From the NCBI GenBank assembly GCA_002069965.1, contig MWCI01000032.1, forward strand, positions 1 to 35,579: a stretch of DNA of 35,579 nt, in the 5' to 3' direction. The stretch comes from Spirochaetes bacterium ADurb.Bin218. Lineage in GTDB: Bacteria > Spirochaetota > UBA4802 > UBA5550. This document shows, one piece after another, positions 8,761 through 15,638 of this stretch (position 1 is its first letter; every line of letters starts with the position of its first letter). The position numbers and the translations under genes were made by a program. The notes beneath the pieces were generated by a model, which did not search any database, had not been told where the DNA came from, and was given only the letters and a program-made list of their open reading frames with translations.

Positions 8761-9810
8761 TTATTTTAGCATGAGAATCTCTGTGGAGAGTATAAAAGCA
8801 GGGTTAGATAATAAGTTTGTCTTTGCACTTCCACTTTTTGCAAGATATTCAGCTTTTGCTGCAATGGCAAAGATTGTTTTTATCTTTTCATCATTAAATA
8901 GGCGAGTGCTATCTATAAATTTTTCTTTTTTGAGCTTGCCCTGGATTCCGATTTTCTTTAACACTTCATCCTCTGCTAATCCTGATTTTATAAGCAGAAA
9001 GTATTTATCCAGAAACTCAAGCTGACGTATAATCATATTTATTATAAAAAGGGTTTCGGTCCCTTCATTTAAGAGCTTTTTAAGGATTGCAAGAGACCTT
9101 TTTTCTTTTAAAAAAAGTGAGTCTGTAAAGTCAAAGATTGTAACATCTTTTATATCACCAGCAAGATCTCTGATTAAGGATTCAGTAATTTCAATATCCT
9201 TTGAAAGGGAGAGATATTGCACCATGTCAAGGATTGTGTCTATTTTTTTTATATCGTTTCCAGCAAGCTCCAGTATTAGGTAGATAAATTTTTCCTCAAT
9301 AGGTATTTTTTTGTTTTTGGTCTCCACTTTGATATAATTTATAAGGTCGCTATCAAATTGTTTCCAGAATTGAAACACAGCCATTTTGCTTTCTGGAATA
9401 TGGGAAAGATATGATGGCACATCCTTTGATGATATTGTAATTATAAGCATTGTGCTTTCTGGCAGCTCCTCTGTTAGCTCCTTTATGAGTTTTTTATTTT
9501 TATCATTTGTTTTGATATTATCAAGATTTCTAATTATGCAGGCTTTTTTTGGAGAAAACATGGAAAAGGAAAGGGCAAAATCTACAGCAGCAAGAATTTC
9601 ATCATCAGAGCTTCTGTCTTCAAAAATAAAAAATTTTCCTGTATTGTTATTCTTATCCTCTTCAGATTGAAAAAACATTGAAAGCAGGGCGTTTATTGCT
9701 TTGTCTTTATCACCTTCAGCTTCTCCAGCAAAGAGATATATGTTGTGAGTTATTCCCTTTTTTATATTCTGGAAAAATTGCTTAGAGTTTGGAAAATTTT
9801 TTTGCGACAA
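8761..9810 (-). CDS. holA: DNA polymerase III delta subunit
   Basis: HolA is the clamp-loader subunit that opens the beta sliding clamp. The 349 residues equal the family norm. The recognisable sections are the N-terminal NIYLFAGEAEGDKDKAINAL, the region KKACIIRNLDNIKTN, the middle segment LAGNDIKKIDTILDMVQYL, and DLAGDIKDVTIFDFTDSLF before the C-terminal collar helices. As expected for delta, the Walker motifs are degenerate. The start is TTG at 9810, supported by AAGGAG six bases upstream and no better ATG nearby. It is convergent with pmbA with a single base between the stops. Just upstream lies decayed restriction-modification DNA, so its promoter abuts the accessory island. Confidence 0.9.
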   Translation of the reverse strand: MSQKNFPNSKQFFQNIKKGITHNIYLFAGEAEGDKDKAINALLSMFFQSEEDKNNNTGKFFIFEDRSSDDEILAAVDFALSFSMFSPKKACIIRNLDNIKTNDKNKKLIKELTEELPESTMLIITISSKDVPSYLSHIPESKMAVFQFWKQFDSDLINYIKVETKNKKIPIEEKFIYLILELAGNDIKKIDTILDMVQYLSLSKDIEITESLIRDLAGDIKDVTIFDFTDSLFLKEKRSLAILKKLLNEGTETLFIINMIIRQLEFLDKYFLLIKSGLAEDEVLKKIGIQGKLKKEKFIDSTRLFNDEKIKTIFAIAAKAEYLAKSGSAKTNLLSNPAFILSTEILMLK

Positions 9811-9879
9811 GGTTTTCTCCTTAAATATTAATTAATCGAATATAAAATCATCATGGCATATTTTATCAGGTGCAGAGTT

Positions 9880-10035
9880 TCACTCCCCCCTCACCCTATC
9901 AATCACCTGTTTAATCTTCTCCTCGTAAGTTTTCACCATCTCCCTCAGGCTGTCTATCACCTTCCGCTCGGATGTGAGTTTATCCACAATACGGCTCTGG
10001 ACTTCAACATCACTATAGTTCTTTCTATCGAACAA
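9880..10035 (-). pseudogene. Remnant A: C-terminal tail of a type I restriction-modification subunit (HsdS/HsdM-like)
   Basis: An orphan frame with no start codon or ribosome-binding site of its own reads about 50 residues to a TGA at 9880. It contains DVEVQSRIVDKL, close to the EVQ-x-IV-x-L helix that ends target-recognition halves of type I specificity subunits, and finishes TYEEKIKQVIDRVRGE. The fragment starts exactly where the upstream ASCH gene ends, so nothing else of the original gene remains. Base composition is GC-richer than the surroundings, consistent with foreign origin. HsdS is more likely than HsdM from the EVQ-type helix, but the piece is too short to be sure. Confidence 0.55.
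9881..9933. repeat. Direct repeat, left copy (about 52 bp)
   Basis: This block matches 12010-12061. After a one-base indel in the C-run at the outer end, about 42 consecutive positions agree apart from one (CACCCTATCAATCACCTGTT at its start, CTTCTCCTCGTAAGTTTT at its end). On the minus strand both copies encode TYEEKIKQVIDRV. The two copies bracket the PIN/ASCH gene pair. Confidence 0.9.
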
Positions 10036-10036
10036 A

Positions 10037-10399
10037 TTATAAGTAAAAAAAAGATTGAGGTGGTTTTTTCCCTAATTTTTCAATACTTATAGGATTTTCA
10101 TATAAGCATAATTTTCCAATTTTGATAGCATAACCTAGTTTAACACCATCAAAATATCGACAGAAGAAATCTTTATCTATTCCTGAATACATATGTGTTT
10201 CTTGCCATAATATATTCAATTCCTTTTCGATAATATCGTCTATTAAAAATTCACCAATAACAACCTTCCAAGGAGAAGACGCATATATTATAACACTTTC
10301 AACATCTTTTTTAAAGATCCGTCTCCTATATTCAAATTTTTTCTCTCCTGTAATAATCTTTTCAATAAATTCCGGTTTAATAGATAATAAAACTTTCAT
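10037..10399 (-). CDS. ASCH-domain (PUA-like fold) protein
   Basis: A 120-residue single-domain protein of the ASCH superfamily, beta-barrel folds related to PUA and EVE domains that bind RNA or modified bases. The family hallmark is at the N-terminus: LLSIKPEFIEKIITGEKKFEYRR, i.e. IKP followed by a GEKK-x-E-x-R turn; VIIYASSPWKVVIGEF follows as the next strands. ATG 10399 has an AAGGAGG site ten bases upstream and overlaps the last 23 bp of the PIN-GNAT gene in another frame, so translation is probably coupled. The 3' end abuts a restriction-modification remnant. Its role is unknown; partner, antitoxin or RNA reader for the neighbouring protein are reasonable ideas. Confidence 0.85.
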   Translation of the reverse strand: MKVLLSIKPEFIEKIITGEKKFEYRRRIFKKDVESVIIYASSPWKVVIGEFLIDDIIEKELNILWQETHMYSGIDKDFFCRYFDGVKLGYAIKIGKLCLYENPISIEKLGKKPPQSFFYL

Positions 10400-11927
10400 C
10401 GATATTTGCCTCCTTAATTATAGTTATGAAATTCTCTTTTGTTATCTCTTTTAAACCTCTTAACTCATTTTCTTCACCAGTTAAAATATTAAGCTCTAAC
10501 AGTCTTTTTCTTATCAACTTACTTCTTTGCTCAGATGTTAGAGAATAAATATGAAGAAAATTAATCAAAAAAGAACCATTATTTTGATTATCGTTCCACA
10601 TTTTTTTTAATTCTTCATCAGAGAAAATACTTCTTTTTCTTGCTTTTTGAATAAATTCTATTTCACTTGTAATATTATCAATTTTCTCTTCAACAAGAGC
10701 TATCGTAGTTATTAGTGCTGAGTAATAAGCTGATTTATCTTTTTCTTTTGTCCGATAAAAAAGTAGAATATCACCTTTTTTGATATCTCGATTTAATGAG
10801 CGAGAAATATAGGTTTTTGATATAGCGTTACGATGTGGTTTGTCTTCCTTAAAATTATCTGGTGATTCAGTTCTCAAAATAGAGTCTGGAAGTAACTCAG
10901 TATGATAATCTGGCCATATTGGAACAATAAAAATTTTGTTATTTGCATTATGTGATATAAATGGATAAGTTTTCCTCGGATAATTTATATCAAACTTTGG
11001 AGTAAAGTCTCTTACATAAACAAGCTCGCCCGTACTTTTTTTGATCCCCCATTTATTAAACCCCCATTCCTCCAATAAATTAATTAATCTTTTTTGCTCA
11101 TCTCTTTTGTCAAATATGGTAACATAAATTTCATTTACCTTTTGCTTAATGGCATTATCAAAAACAATCTTTAAAAATCTTTCTGCCAATCTGTAACCAT
11201 TTAATGCTACTTTAAATGTTCCAATTTTTAATCTCTTTTCCTTTTGAGAAAAAATTGGTTCTATGTCATTATAGTTTTCGTCTTTTTCTTCGATTTTGAG
11301 ATACAAAAAAGAGCATACTTTACCATCAGCCATTGAAATATATACAGGTTCATTTGATTTTTTATTGAACCAAGTTCCAAACTCTGGATAATCTTCTTTA
11401 AATGAATCAAAAAAAGTATCCTTTAAATCAATTTTTCCGAAATAAGACTTTTCTACACTTAATACTTTATAATCTGTAAGATCTGGAAATTCTCTGTTTA
11501 CAAGCTCTAAAAAACTTTCGATTGTAAAAACTTTTTCCGAAATATTTAACAAATTAGCTTTTTGGTGTATTTTTTTATCTTCTGTTAAAAGGATATCAAC
11601 TGTACCTCTGAAAACTTCATTTAATAACAATGTATCATTTTTATCATTTTCGTTTTTATCATATCTTATTGATATACTTTCAACTTCTTGTTCAAGTTTA
11701 TTTAATGTTATTAATTCATTATAAGCATCCAACTTAATACTAAATGTATTTTTCTTATCTTTATCTTTTAATTTATTAATTTCTTGTTTTGTTATTTGAT
11801 GGATGAATTTTTGAGCGTTTATTTTATCGAGCCAATTAAATAATTTACCTATATCAGAATTAATTATTTTTTCGGTTTCGCGATGGATAATGATGTTTGT
11901 GTCAAGAAGTATTTTTACATTTTTCAC
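10377..11927 (-). CDS. PIN nuclease - GNAT-like - PUA/EVE-like fusion protein
   Basis: A 516-residue three-part protein. Residues 4-140 form a PIN domain, with acidic positions D9 (LLDTN), E49 (KQEINKL), D98 (KNDTLLL) and D111/D117 (VDILLTEDKKIH), so metal-dependent RNase activity is plausible. Residues about 150-310 resemble a GNAT acetyltransferase (NGYRLAERFLKIVFDNA, then LLEEWGFNKWG), although the acetyl-CoA loop is degenerate. Residues about 370-510 look like a PUA/EVE-type reader (KKGDILLFYRTKEKDKSAYY). The start is GTG 11927, because an AAGGAGG lies 11 bases before it and the PIN fold begins immediately; the upstream ATG at 11987 has no such site. It is coupled to the ASCH gene by a 23-bp overlap. 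A role in defence or toxin-antitoxin biology is inferred. Confidence 0.8.
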   Translation of the reverse strand: MKNVKILLDTNIIIHRETEKIINSDIGKLFNWLDKINAQKFIHQITKQEINKLKDKDKKNTFSIKLDAYNELITLNKLEQEVESISIRYDKNENDKNDTLLLNEVFRGTVDILLTEDKKIHQKANLLNISEKVFTIESFLELVNREFPDLTDYKVLSVEKSYFGKIDLKDTFFDSFKEDYPEFGTWFNKKSNEPVYISMADGKVCSFLYLKIEEKDENYNDIEPIFSQKEKRLKIGTFKVALNGYRLAERFLKIVFDNAIKQKVNEIYVTIFDKRDEQKRLINLLEEWGFNKWGIKKSTGELVYVRDFTPKFDINYPRKTYPFISHNANNKIFIVPIWPDYHTELLPDSILRTESPDNFKEDKPHRNAISKTYISRSLNRDIKKGDILLFYRTKEKDKSAYYSALITTIALVEEKIDNITSEIEFIQKARKRSIFSDEELKKMWNDNQNNGSFLINFLHIYSLTSEQRSKLIRKRLLELNILTGEENELRGLKEITKENFITIIKEANIDESFIIY

Positions 11928-12008
11928 AAATTGAATGTCCTCCTTATATATGTTAATTAGAGATAAACTTCTTGTTATTTCGACCATACTTTTATACAGT
12001 CATTTCTC

Positions 12009-12115
12009 TCACTCCCCCACACCCTATCAATCACCTGTTTTATCTTCTCCTCGTAAGTTTTAATCAGTTCCCATATAAACTGATCTCTTTTGTCAATATA
12101 GGATTTTAAAAATAT
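12009..12115 (-). pseudogene. Remnant B: second type I restriction-modification tail
   Basis: On the minus strand this reads a short segment (YIDKRDQFIWELI) running into TYEEKIKQVIDRVWG, the same tail as remnant A but with a different sequence before it. Compared with copy A, one G is missing just before the end, so the natural GAG-TGA stop is out of frame and the reading continues to a TAA at 11975. A TAA at 12116-12118 closes the frame upstream. It has no start and is clearly non-functional. The two tails probably come from two different hsd genes or from a duplication followed by divergence. Confidence 0.5.
12010..12061. repeat. Direct repeat, right copy (about 52 bp)
   Basis: Partner of 9881-9933 in the same orientation, about 2.13 kb away. 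The interval between the copies contains exactly the PIN-GNAT-PUA and ASCH genes. The length is sufficient for RecA-dependent excision or duplication of the cassette. Confidence 0.9.
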
Positions 12116-12134
12116 TTAGAGGATATCTTCTTTT

Positions 12135-12285
12135 TTAAAGCTGTTTTTGCCTCTCTTTACTAAAGTCTCTATAGTAAATTTCATCATTGATCTGTATCGA
12201 ATATAGCAGGAATGCCATAGGACTCTATTTCCTCATTTAGTGCTGATATGGCATTTCTGCATCAAGCATGGCTTCTCCATTTATA
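12135..12285 (-). pseudogene. Decayed coding remnant, possibly IS3-family transposase OrfB
   Basis: One minus-strand frame (12184-12252) reads ALNEEIESYGIPAIFDTDQ and then stops. This resembles the segment before the second catalytic aspartate of IS3-type DDE transposases (usually YG-x-P-x-IFNTDQG). An overlapping shifted frame (12135-12191) reads NDEIYYRDFSKERQ, which could match the EEIY segment further downstream in such transposases, implying an internal deletion. Stops, frameshifts and the tiny size show it is dead. The assignment rests on one short motif and is weak; a third frame, MKFTIETLVKRGKNSF, is also open here. Confidence 0.35.
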
Positions 12286-12318
12286 AATAACTTTCTTTTT
12301 TTAGCACATTGAAAAACC

Positions 12319-12385
12319 TGTCGAAAATTTTCGATTTTTTCGACATGTTAAAAAAATGTGTCGAAAGTTTTTGATTTTTTCGACA
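12319..12385. repeat. Two tandem palindromes TGTCGAAA...TTTCGACA downstream of fic
   Basis: Two 27-bp units (12319-12345 and 12359-12385) repeat with a 40-bp period. In each, TGTCGAAA or its near-copy is mirrored by TTTCGACA, so each can form an 8-9 bp hairpin. On the minus strand, the direction of fic, each hairpin is followed by a run of T, so they could act as double terminators. Their sequence conservation is higher than a terminator needs, so regulator or recombinase binding sites are the alternative. Confidence 0.75.
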
Positions 12386-12402
12386 TGTTTTCTCAGAAAC
12401 AA

Positions 12403-13485
12403 TTATATCTCAGAAGTTAAATCAAAGTTTTTAAACAAAAGAAACAAAGGTTCATTGATAAAATAGTTATTTTTCCCCACTTTTTCCTTTTTTAGTAGTC
12501 CCCCTTTTACTAATTCATCCAGATAGCTTGCTGCAGTTTGTCTATGAATATTCAAATCTTGCTGAAGATACTCAATCTTTGTATAAGGATGTTTAAAGAG
12601 GTTATTGAGTAAATCCTGAGAATAGAATTTATAATTGCTTCTAATCGTATGCTTATATTTTATCATTAGTTTTGATATTTCATTGATAAGATATATCGTG
12701 CCTTTAGATGTAATTTCTATTCCTTTAAGCATATATAAGATCCAGTCTTCCCAGTTTCCTTTATCTCTTACTTCCTGAAGCAACCGATAGTAATCGGATT
12801 TTGTTTTAATAATATAGCTACTTAGATAAAGTATTGGCAAATCAAGTAATCCCTTTTGCACAAGATAGAGAATATTCAGCATTCTTCCTGTTCGTCCATT
12901 TCCATCATAAAATGGATGGATCGATTCGAACTGAAAATGAATTATCGCCATTTTAATTAAAGGATCGACAGGATGAAGGTCGTCATTATTTATGTATTCT
13001 TCGAGATTTTGCATGAGTCGGACAATTGTGTCATAATCCTGAGGTGGAACATATACGGTTTCACCAGTTGATGTATTTTTAAGTTCTGTTCCCGGCAGCT
13101 TTCTATATCCTGCGTTGTGAGAGACTATAATTTCCTGAATATTTAAAATGATTCTATTGGTAAGTAGCAGCTTGTTTTTTAGAGCATCAAATCCCATTTT
13201 CAAAGCTTTTGCATAATTTTGAACTTCTTTTGCATTGGGATTTGATATAAAATTTTCAAAAAGATCTTCCTTATAAATTTCATCATGAGTTGTAATAATA
13301 TTTTCAATTGCAGAGCTATCCTTAGCTTCAAGTAAGGGTAGAGTATTTATTAGAATGGCTTCATTGGGAATTATTTTAGAAATACCTTTTAATTCTGCTA
13401 AAAAACGATAGGTCTGGGGAAGTTGTTTTAGAACTGCCTTAGTTTCGACATCAGCTTTTGGTGGCAGAATATTTAACTTGCTCAT
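12403..13485 (-). CDS. Fic-domain AMPylase-like protein, class II, with C-terminal winged helix
   Basis: A 360-residue Fic protein, a family that usually transfers AMP to hydroxyl side chains of target proteins. The catalytic loop HPFYDGNGRTGR at residues 190-201 is intact, including the active histidine. The inhibitory helix motif S57-x-x-x-E61-N62 (SSAIEN) lies N-terminal to the Fic core, which makes this a class II enzyme that restrains itself without a separate antitoxin. The C-terminus has a helix-turn-helix (IHRQTAASYLDELVKGGLL) and a wing, suggesting DNA binding and autoregulation. I chose ATG 13485 because AAGGGG lies about eight bases upstream; an in-frame ATG at 13509 has none. It stands alone, flanked by decayed genes. 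Confidence 0.93.
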   Translation of the reverse strand: MSKLNILPPKADVETKAVLKQLPQTYRFLAELKGISKIIPNEAILINTLPLLEAKDSSAIENIITTHDEIYKEDLFENFISNPNAKEVQNYAKALKMGFDALKNKLLLTNRIILNIQEIIVSHNAGYRKLPGTELKNTSTGETVYVPPQDYDTIVRLMQNLEEYINNDDLHPVDPLIKMAIIHFQFESIHPFYDGNGRTGRMLNILYLVQKGLLDLPILYLSSYIIKTKSDYYRLLQEVRDKGNWEDWILYMLKGIEITSKGTIYLINEISKLMIKYKHTIRSNYKFYSQDLLNNLFKHPYTKIEYLQQDLNIHRQTAASYLDELVKGGLLKKEKVGKNNYFINEPLFLLFKNFDLTSEI

Positions 13486-13515
13486 AATAGTTTCCCCTTT
13501 ACACCACAAATTTAT

Positions 13516-13706
13516 TCAGTGGCATATTGTCTTTTTTTCAGGTTTATTCCAGAGAGATCTAATTTCATAAATGATTACCATGTATTTTTCTATTTTAAAA
13601 GCCAGATCAACCTCATTGTGCATTTTTAATCGGAGGTCATTGCTTTTCTATAAAGGCTTTTAATTCTTTTTCTATTACGTTTAGTTTCTATATCATTAAA
13701 ACTCAT
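13516..13706 (-). pseudogene. DUF3024 protein, broken by two frameshifts
   Basis: The reading starts MSFNDIETKR at ATG 13706, shifts frame to IEKELKAFIEKQ, meets an in-frame TGA just before PPIK, then shifts again to MHNEVDLAFKIEKYMVIIYE followed by IRSLWNKPEKK and a TGA at 13516. Joined together these give the order of a DUF3024 domain (family pattern: IEK...RPP...LDL-x-F-x-I-E...EIRP-x-W-x-x-P). The second half of the family is absent, so the gene is also truncated. It lies just upstream of fic on the same strand and marks this region as one of ongoing gene loss. Confidence 0.72.
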
Positions 13707-13815
13707 AATACCTTGTTTTCATTCTTTTATTATTTAGTTTACTTTTATTCTCAAAGAATTCATCATAGCAACAATCTCTTATGCCAAGAGCTTTTCATAT
13801 TGGAATTTCATTCAT
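13696..13815 (-). pseudogene. Small broken frame with a strong ribosome-binding site
   Basis: An AAGGAGGTGA Shine-Dalgarno sequence stands upstream of ATG 13815. The frame reads MNEIPI, an in-frame TGA, then KALGIRDCCYDEFFE and onward to a TAA at 13696 that overlaps the start of the DUF3024 pseudogene. I do not recognise the family. The strong site implies it was once translated. A CTCTT-GGCAT-AAGAG hairpin follows the TGA, but decay of the neighbouring gene makes simple inactivation the likelier reading. Confidence 0.35.
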
Positions 13816-14261
13816 TCTCTGGCTTCACCTCCTTAAAATAAGGCACAGATTGCCAGCTGGAAATTTTGCACTTTTTGCATATAACTGCTTAACCTTTGAA
13901 TTGTATATTGTATATATACTCCTTTATAGTTCTTTTTTTGCTGCTGTCAACTGTTTTGTGTAAAGTTATAAACGTTTAAAATATTTTAATTTTTATAATA
14001 TCGCAATATACTTAGCCCAAAAAATAGAACGTATATTTTCAGTTAAAAGAGGCTGAGCCTTTGTATGAGGTTTTTCCTGAGCACCTAAGTATCGCACTTT
14101 ATAATTGAATTTGCCATATTATTGCCATAGCCTTGAAAAAAATGTTTGACTCAAATTTACTATATGAATTGATAGTTAAAAATATTCTTTAATATAAGAA
14201 TAAGAAAATATATTTATTTAAATATAAAATTTTTAATTATATTTTTATAAGGGGTAGCGGT
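13816..14261. other. Intergenic region between the accessory island and tig
   Basis: No credible gene is visible in these 446 bases. Notable pieces are TTGTATATTGTATATATAC (13901-13919), which ends in a 10-bp palindrome and lies upstream of the broken small genes; a short AGGCT-G-AGCCT palindrome near 14050; and two copies of TTGCCATA spaced 11 bp apart near 14111-14129. The promoter of the tig operon should lie at the right end. Confidence 0.5.
14146..14176 (+). promoter_or_regulatory. Weak candidate promoter for tig-clpP-clpX-lon
   Basis: TTGACT at 14146-14151 is a good -35. The best -10 is GATAGT at 14171-14176, at a longer than ideal 19-bp spacing. It lies about 85 bp upstream of the tig start. 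No CIRCE-type heat-shock operator is visible. Confidence 0.3.
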
Positions 14262-15608
14262 TTGAATATTTTAAGTGAAAAAAAATTAGATAATGCTGTT
14301 GTAGAGTTTGAGATTGAAGTTCCAGCGGAAACTGTTGCTGAAGAATATAAGCAGGTTTTTAGCAAAATACAGAAGCGAGTTGCAATAGATGGATTTAGAA
14401 AGGGAAAAGCACCTCTTCAAATTGTTGAAGTAAAGTATAATGACTATGCTGGCGAGGAGGTAGCAGAAAATCTCGTAAGGAGATCCATAGTAGATGCCCT
14501 TGAAAAGACCTCCCATATACCTATAGCTGAACCAAGATATAGCTATGATACAATTGATAAGAACTCTCCTTTTAAATTTAAGGCCTTTATTGAGGTTATG
14601 CCTTCTATAGAAATTGGAGATTACAAAGGCATAGAAGCTAAGGAATATAGTTATACCATAAAAGAAGAGGATGTTGACTTTGAAATAGATGCAATTCGTG
14701 AGAGATATGCAGAGATCGAACCTGCAGGGGAAGATGCTGTTGTTGAAAAGGGAAATCTTGTTAGCATAAGGATTAAGCGAATTGATGAGACAGAGGGGGA
14801 TCCTGATGCTGTAGGTTTTAGAGAATATTCATCTGTTATTGGTAAGACAAAGGATGAGTATTCCATAGAAAATCAGGTTATAGGAATGAAGGCAGGAGAG
14901 GAAAGGAAAATTAAGCAGACCTATCCAGAAAGCTTTCCTGTAAAAGAGTTTGCTGGCAAAGAAGTAGAGTTTTTGGTGCAGATTAAAGGCATTAATAAGC
15001 TTGTTCTCCCAGAATTAAATGATGAATTTGCCTCTAAAGTGGGATATAAGTCTGTAGAAGAGATGAGAAGTAAGATAAGAGAAAATCTCGAAAAATATGT
15101 AAAAGATAAGACTATAAATGACGCAAGAAGTACTGTAATGGCAGGAGTTGTTAAAAATACAAAATTTGATATTCCTACTTCAATGGTTCTTAAAGAGATG
15201 TCTGCAATTTTTGAAAGGACTCAGCAGAGGATGGGTTATAGAGCAGAGAGCCTTGAGGAATTTGCAGAAATAATGGGACTTGATCCTCAGGAATATGCCC
15301 AGAGGCTGAAAGAGGCTGCGGAGCTGTCAATAAAGCATACTCTTGTGCTAAATGAGGTTTCAAAGAAAGAAAATCTGACAGTTTCTGAGGATAAGTTTAA
15401 ATCTCAGATTAATGAGCTTGCAAAGGCTATGGGAAAAACTCCAGAGGAGATTGAAAAAGCCATAGAAGAAAATAATTCAAAAGAATCAGTTGAGAATGAA
15501 ATTTTGCTTGAAATGGCTATGGATTTCCTCTATGATAATGCAAAGATTACAAAGGTTCAGCTTAATGCTTTGACTGATCTTGTTAATAGAGTTGAGGAGC
15601 AGAGTTAA
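14262..15608 (+). CDS. tig: Trigger factor
   Basis: Trigger factor is the ribosome-associated chaperone and peptidyl-prolyl isomerase that meets nascent chains. The 448 residues are normal. The ribosome-docking signature GFRKGKAP is at residues 44-51. The FKBP-type isomerase domain follows at about 160-245 (EKGNLVSIRI ... VIGMKAGEERKI), then the long helical C-terminal chaperone arms with ELNDEFASKVGYKSVEEM. The start is TTG 14262, seven bases after AAGGGG; the translation begins MNILSEKKLDNA, which aligns with the family's N-terminus. It is the first gene of the proteostasis operon with clpP, clpX and lon. Confidence 0.95.
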   Translation: MNILSEKKLDNAVVEFEIEVPAETVAEEYKQVFSKIQKRVAIDGFRKGKAPLQIVEVKYNDYAGEEVAENLVRRSIVDALEKTSHIPIAEPRYSYDTIDKNSPFKFKAFIEVMPSIEIGDYKGIEAKEYSYTIKEEDVDFEIDAIRERYAEIEPAGEDAVVEKGNLVSIRIKRIDETEGDPDAVGFREYSSVIGKTKDEYSIENQVIGMKAGEERKIKQTYPESFPVKEFAGKEVEFLVQIKGINKLVLPELNDEFASKVGYKSVEEMRSKIRENLEKYVKDKTINDARSTVMAGVVKNTKFDIPTSMVLKEMSAIFERTQQRMGYRAESLEEFAEIMGLDPQEYAQRLKEAAELSIKHTLVLNEVSKKENLTVSEDKFKSQINELAKAMGKTPEEIEKAIEENNSKESVENEILLEMAMDFLYDNAKITKVQLNALTDLVNRVEEQS

Positions 15609-15617
15609 ATCTGCTCC
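15596..15617 (+). promoter_or_regulatory. Hairpin across the tig stop codon
   Basis: GGAGCAGA (15596-15603) pairs perfectly with TCTGCTCC (15610-15617); the six-base loop GTTAAA holds the tig stop codon. A-run rather than T-run follows, so it is not an intrinsic terminator. It may be a processing site or stability element that sets tig apart from clpP expression. Confidence 0.6.
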
Positions 15618-15638
15618 AAAAAATTACAGGAGTTTCTC

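Noticed and set aside
11928-11987. N-terminal 20-residue extension of the PIN fusion gene
   Set aside because: No Shine-Dalgarno before the ATG at 11987, whereas AAGGAGG precedes GTG 11927 and the PIN fold starts there.
12319-12385. Repeats with a regular 40-bp period as a CRISPR array
   Set aside because: Only two units, 13-base spacing between them, each internally palindromic, and no cas genes.
13780-13815. Selenocysteine insertion at the in-frame TGA
   Set aside because: The hairpin is short, the frame has no known selenoprotein similarity, and the adjoining DUF3024 gene is plainly decayed.
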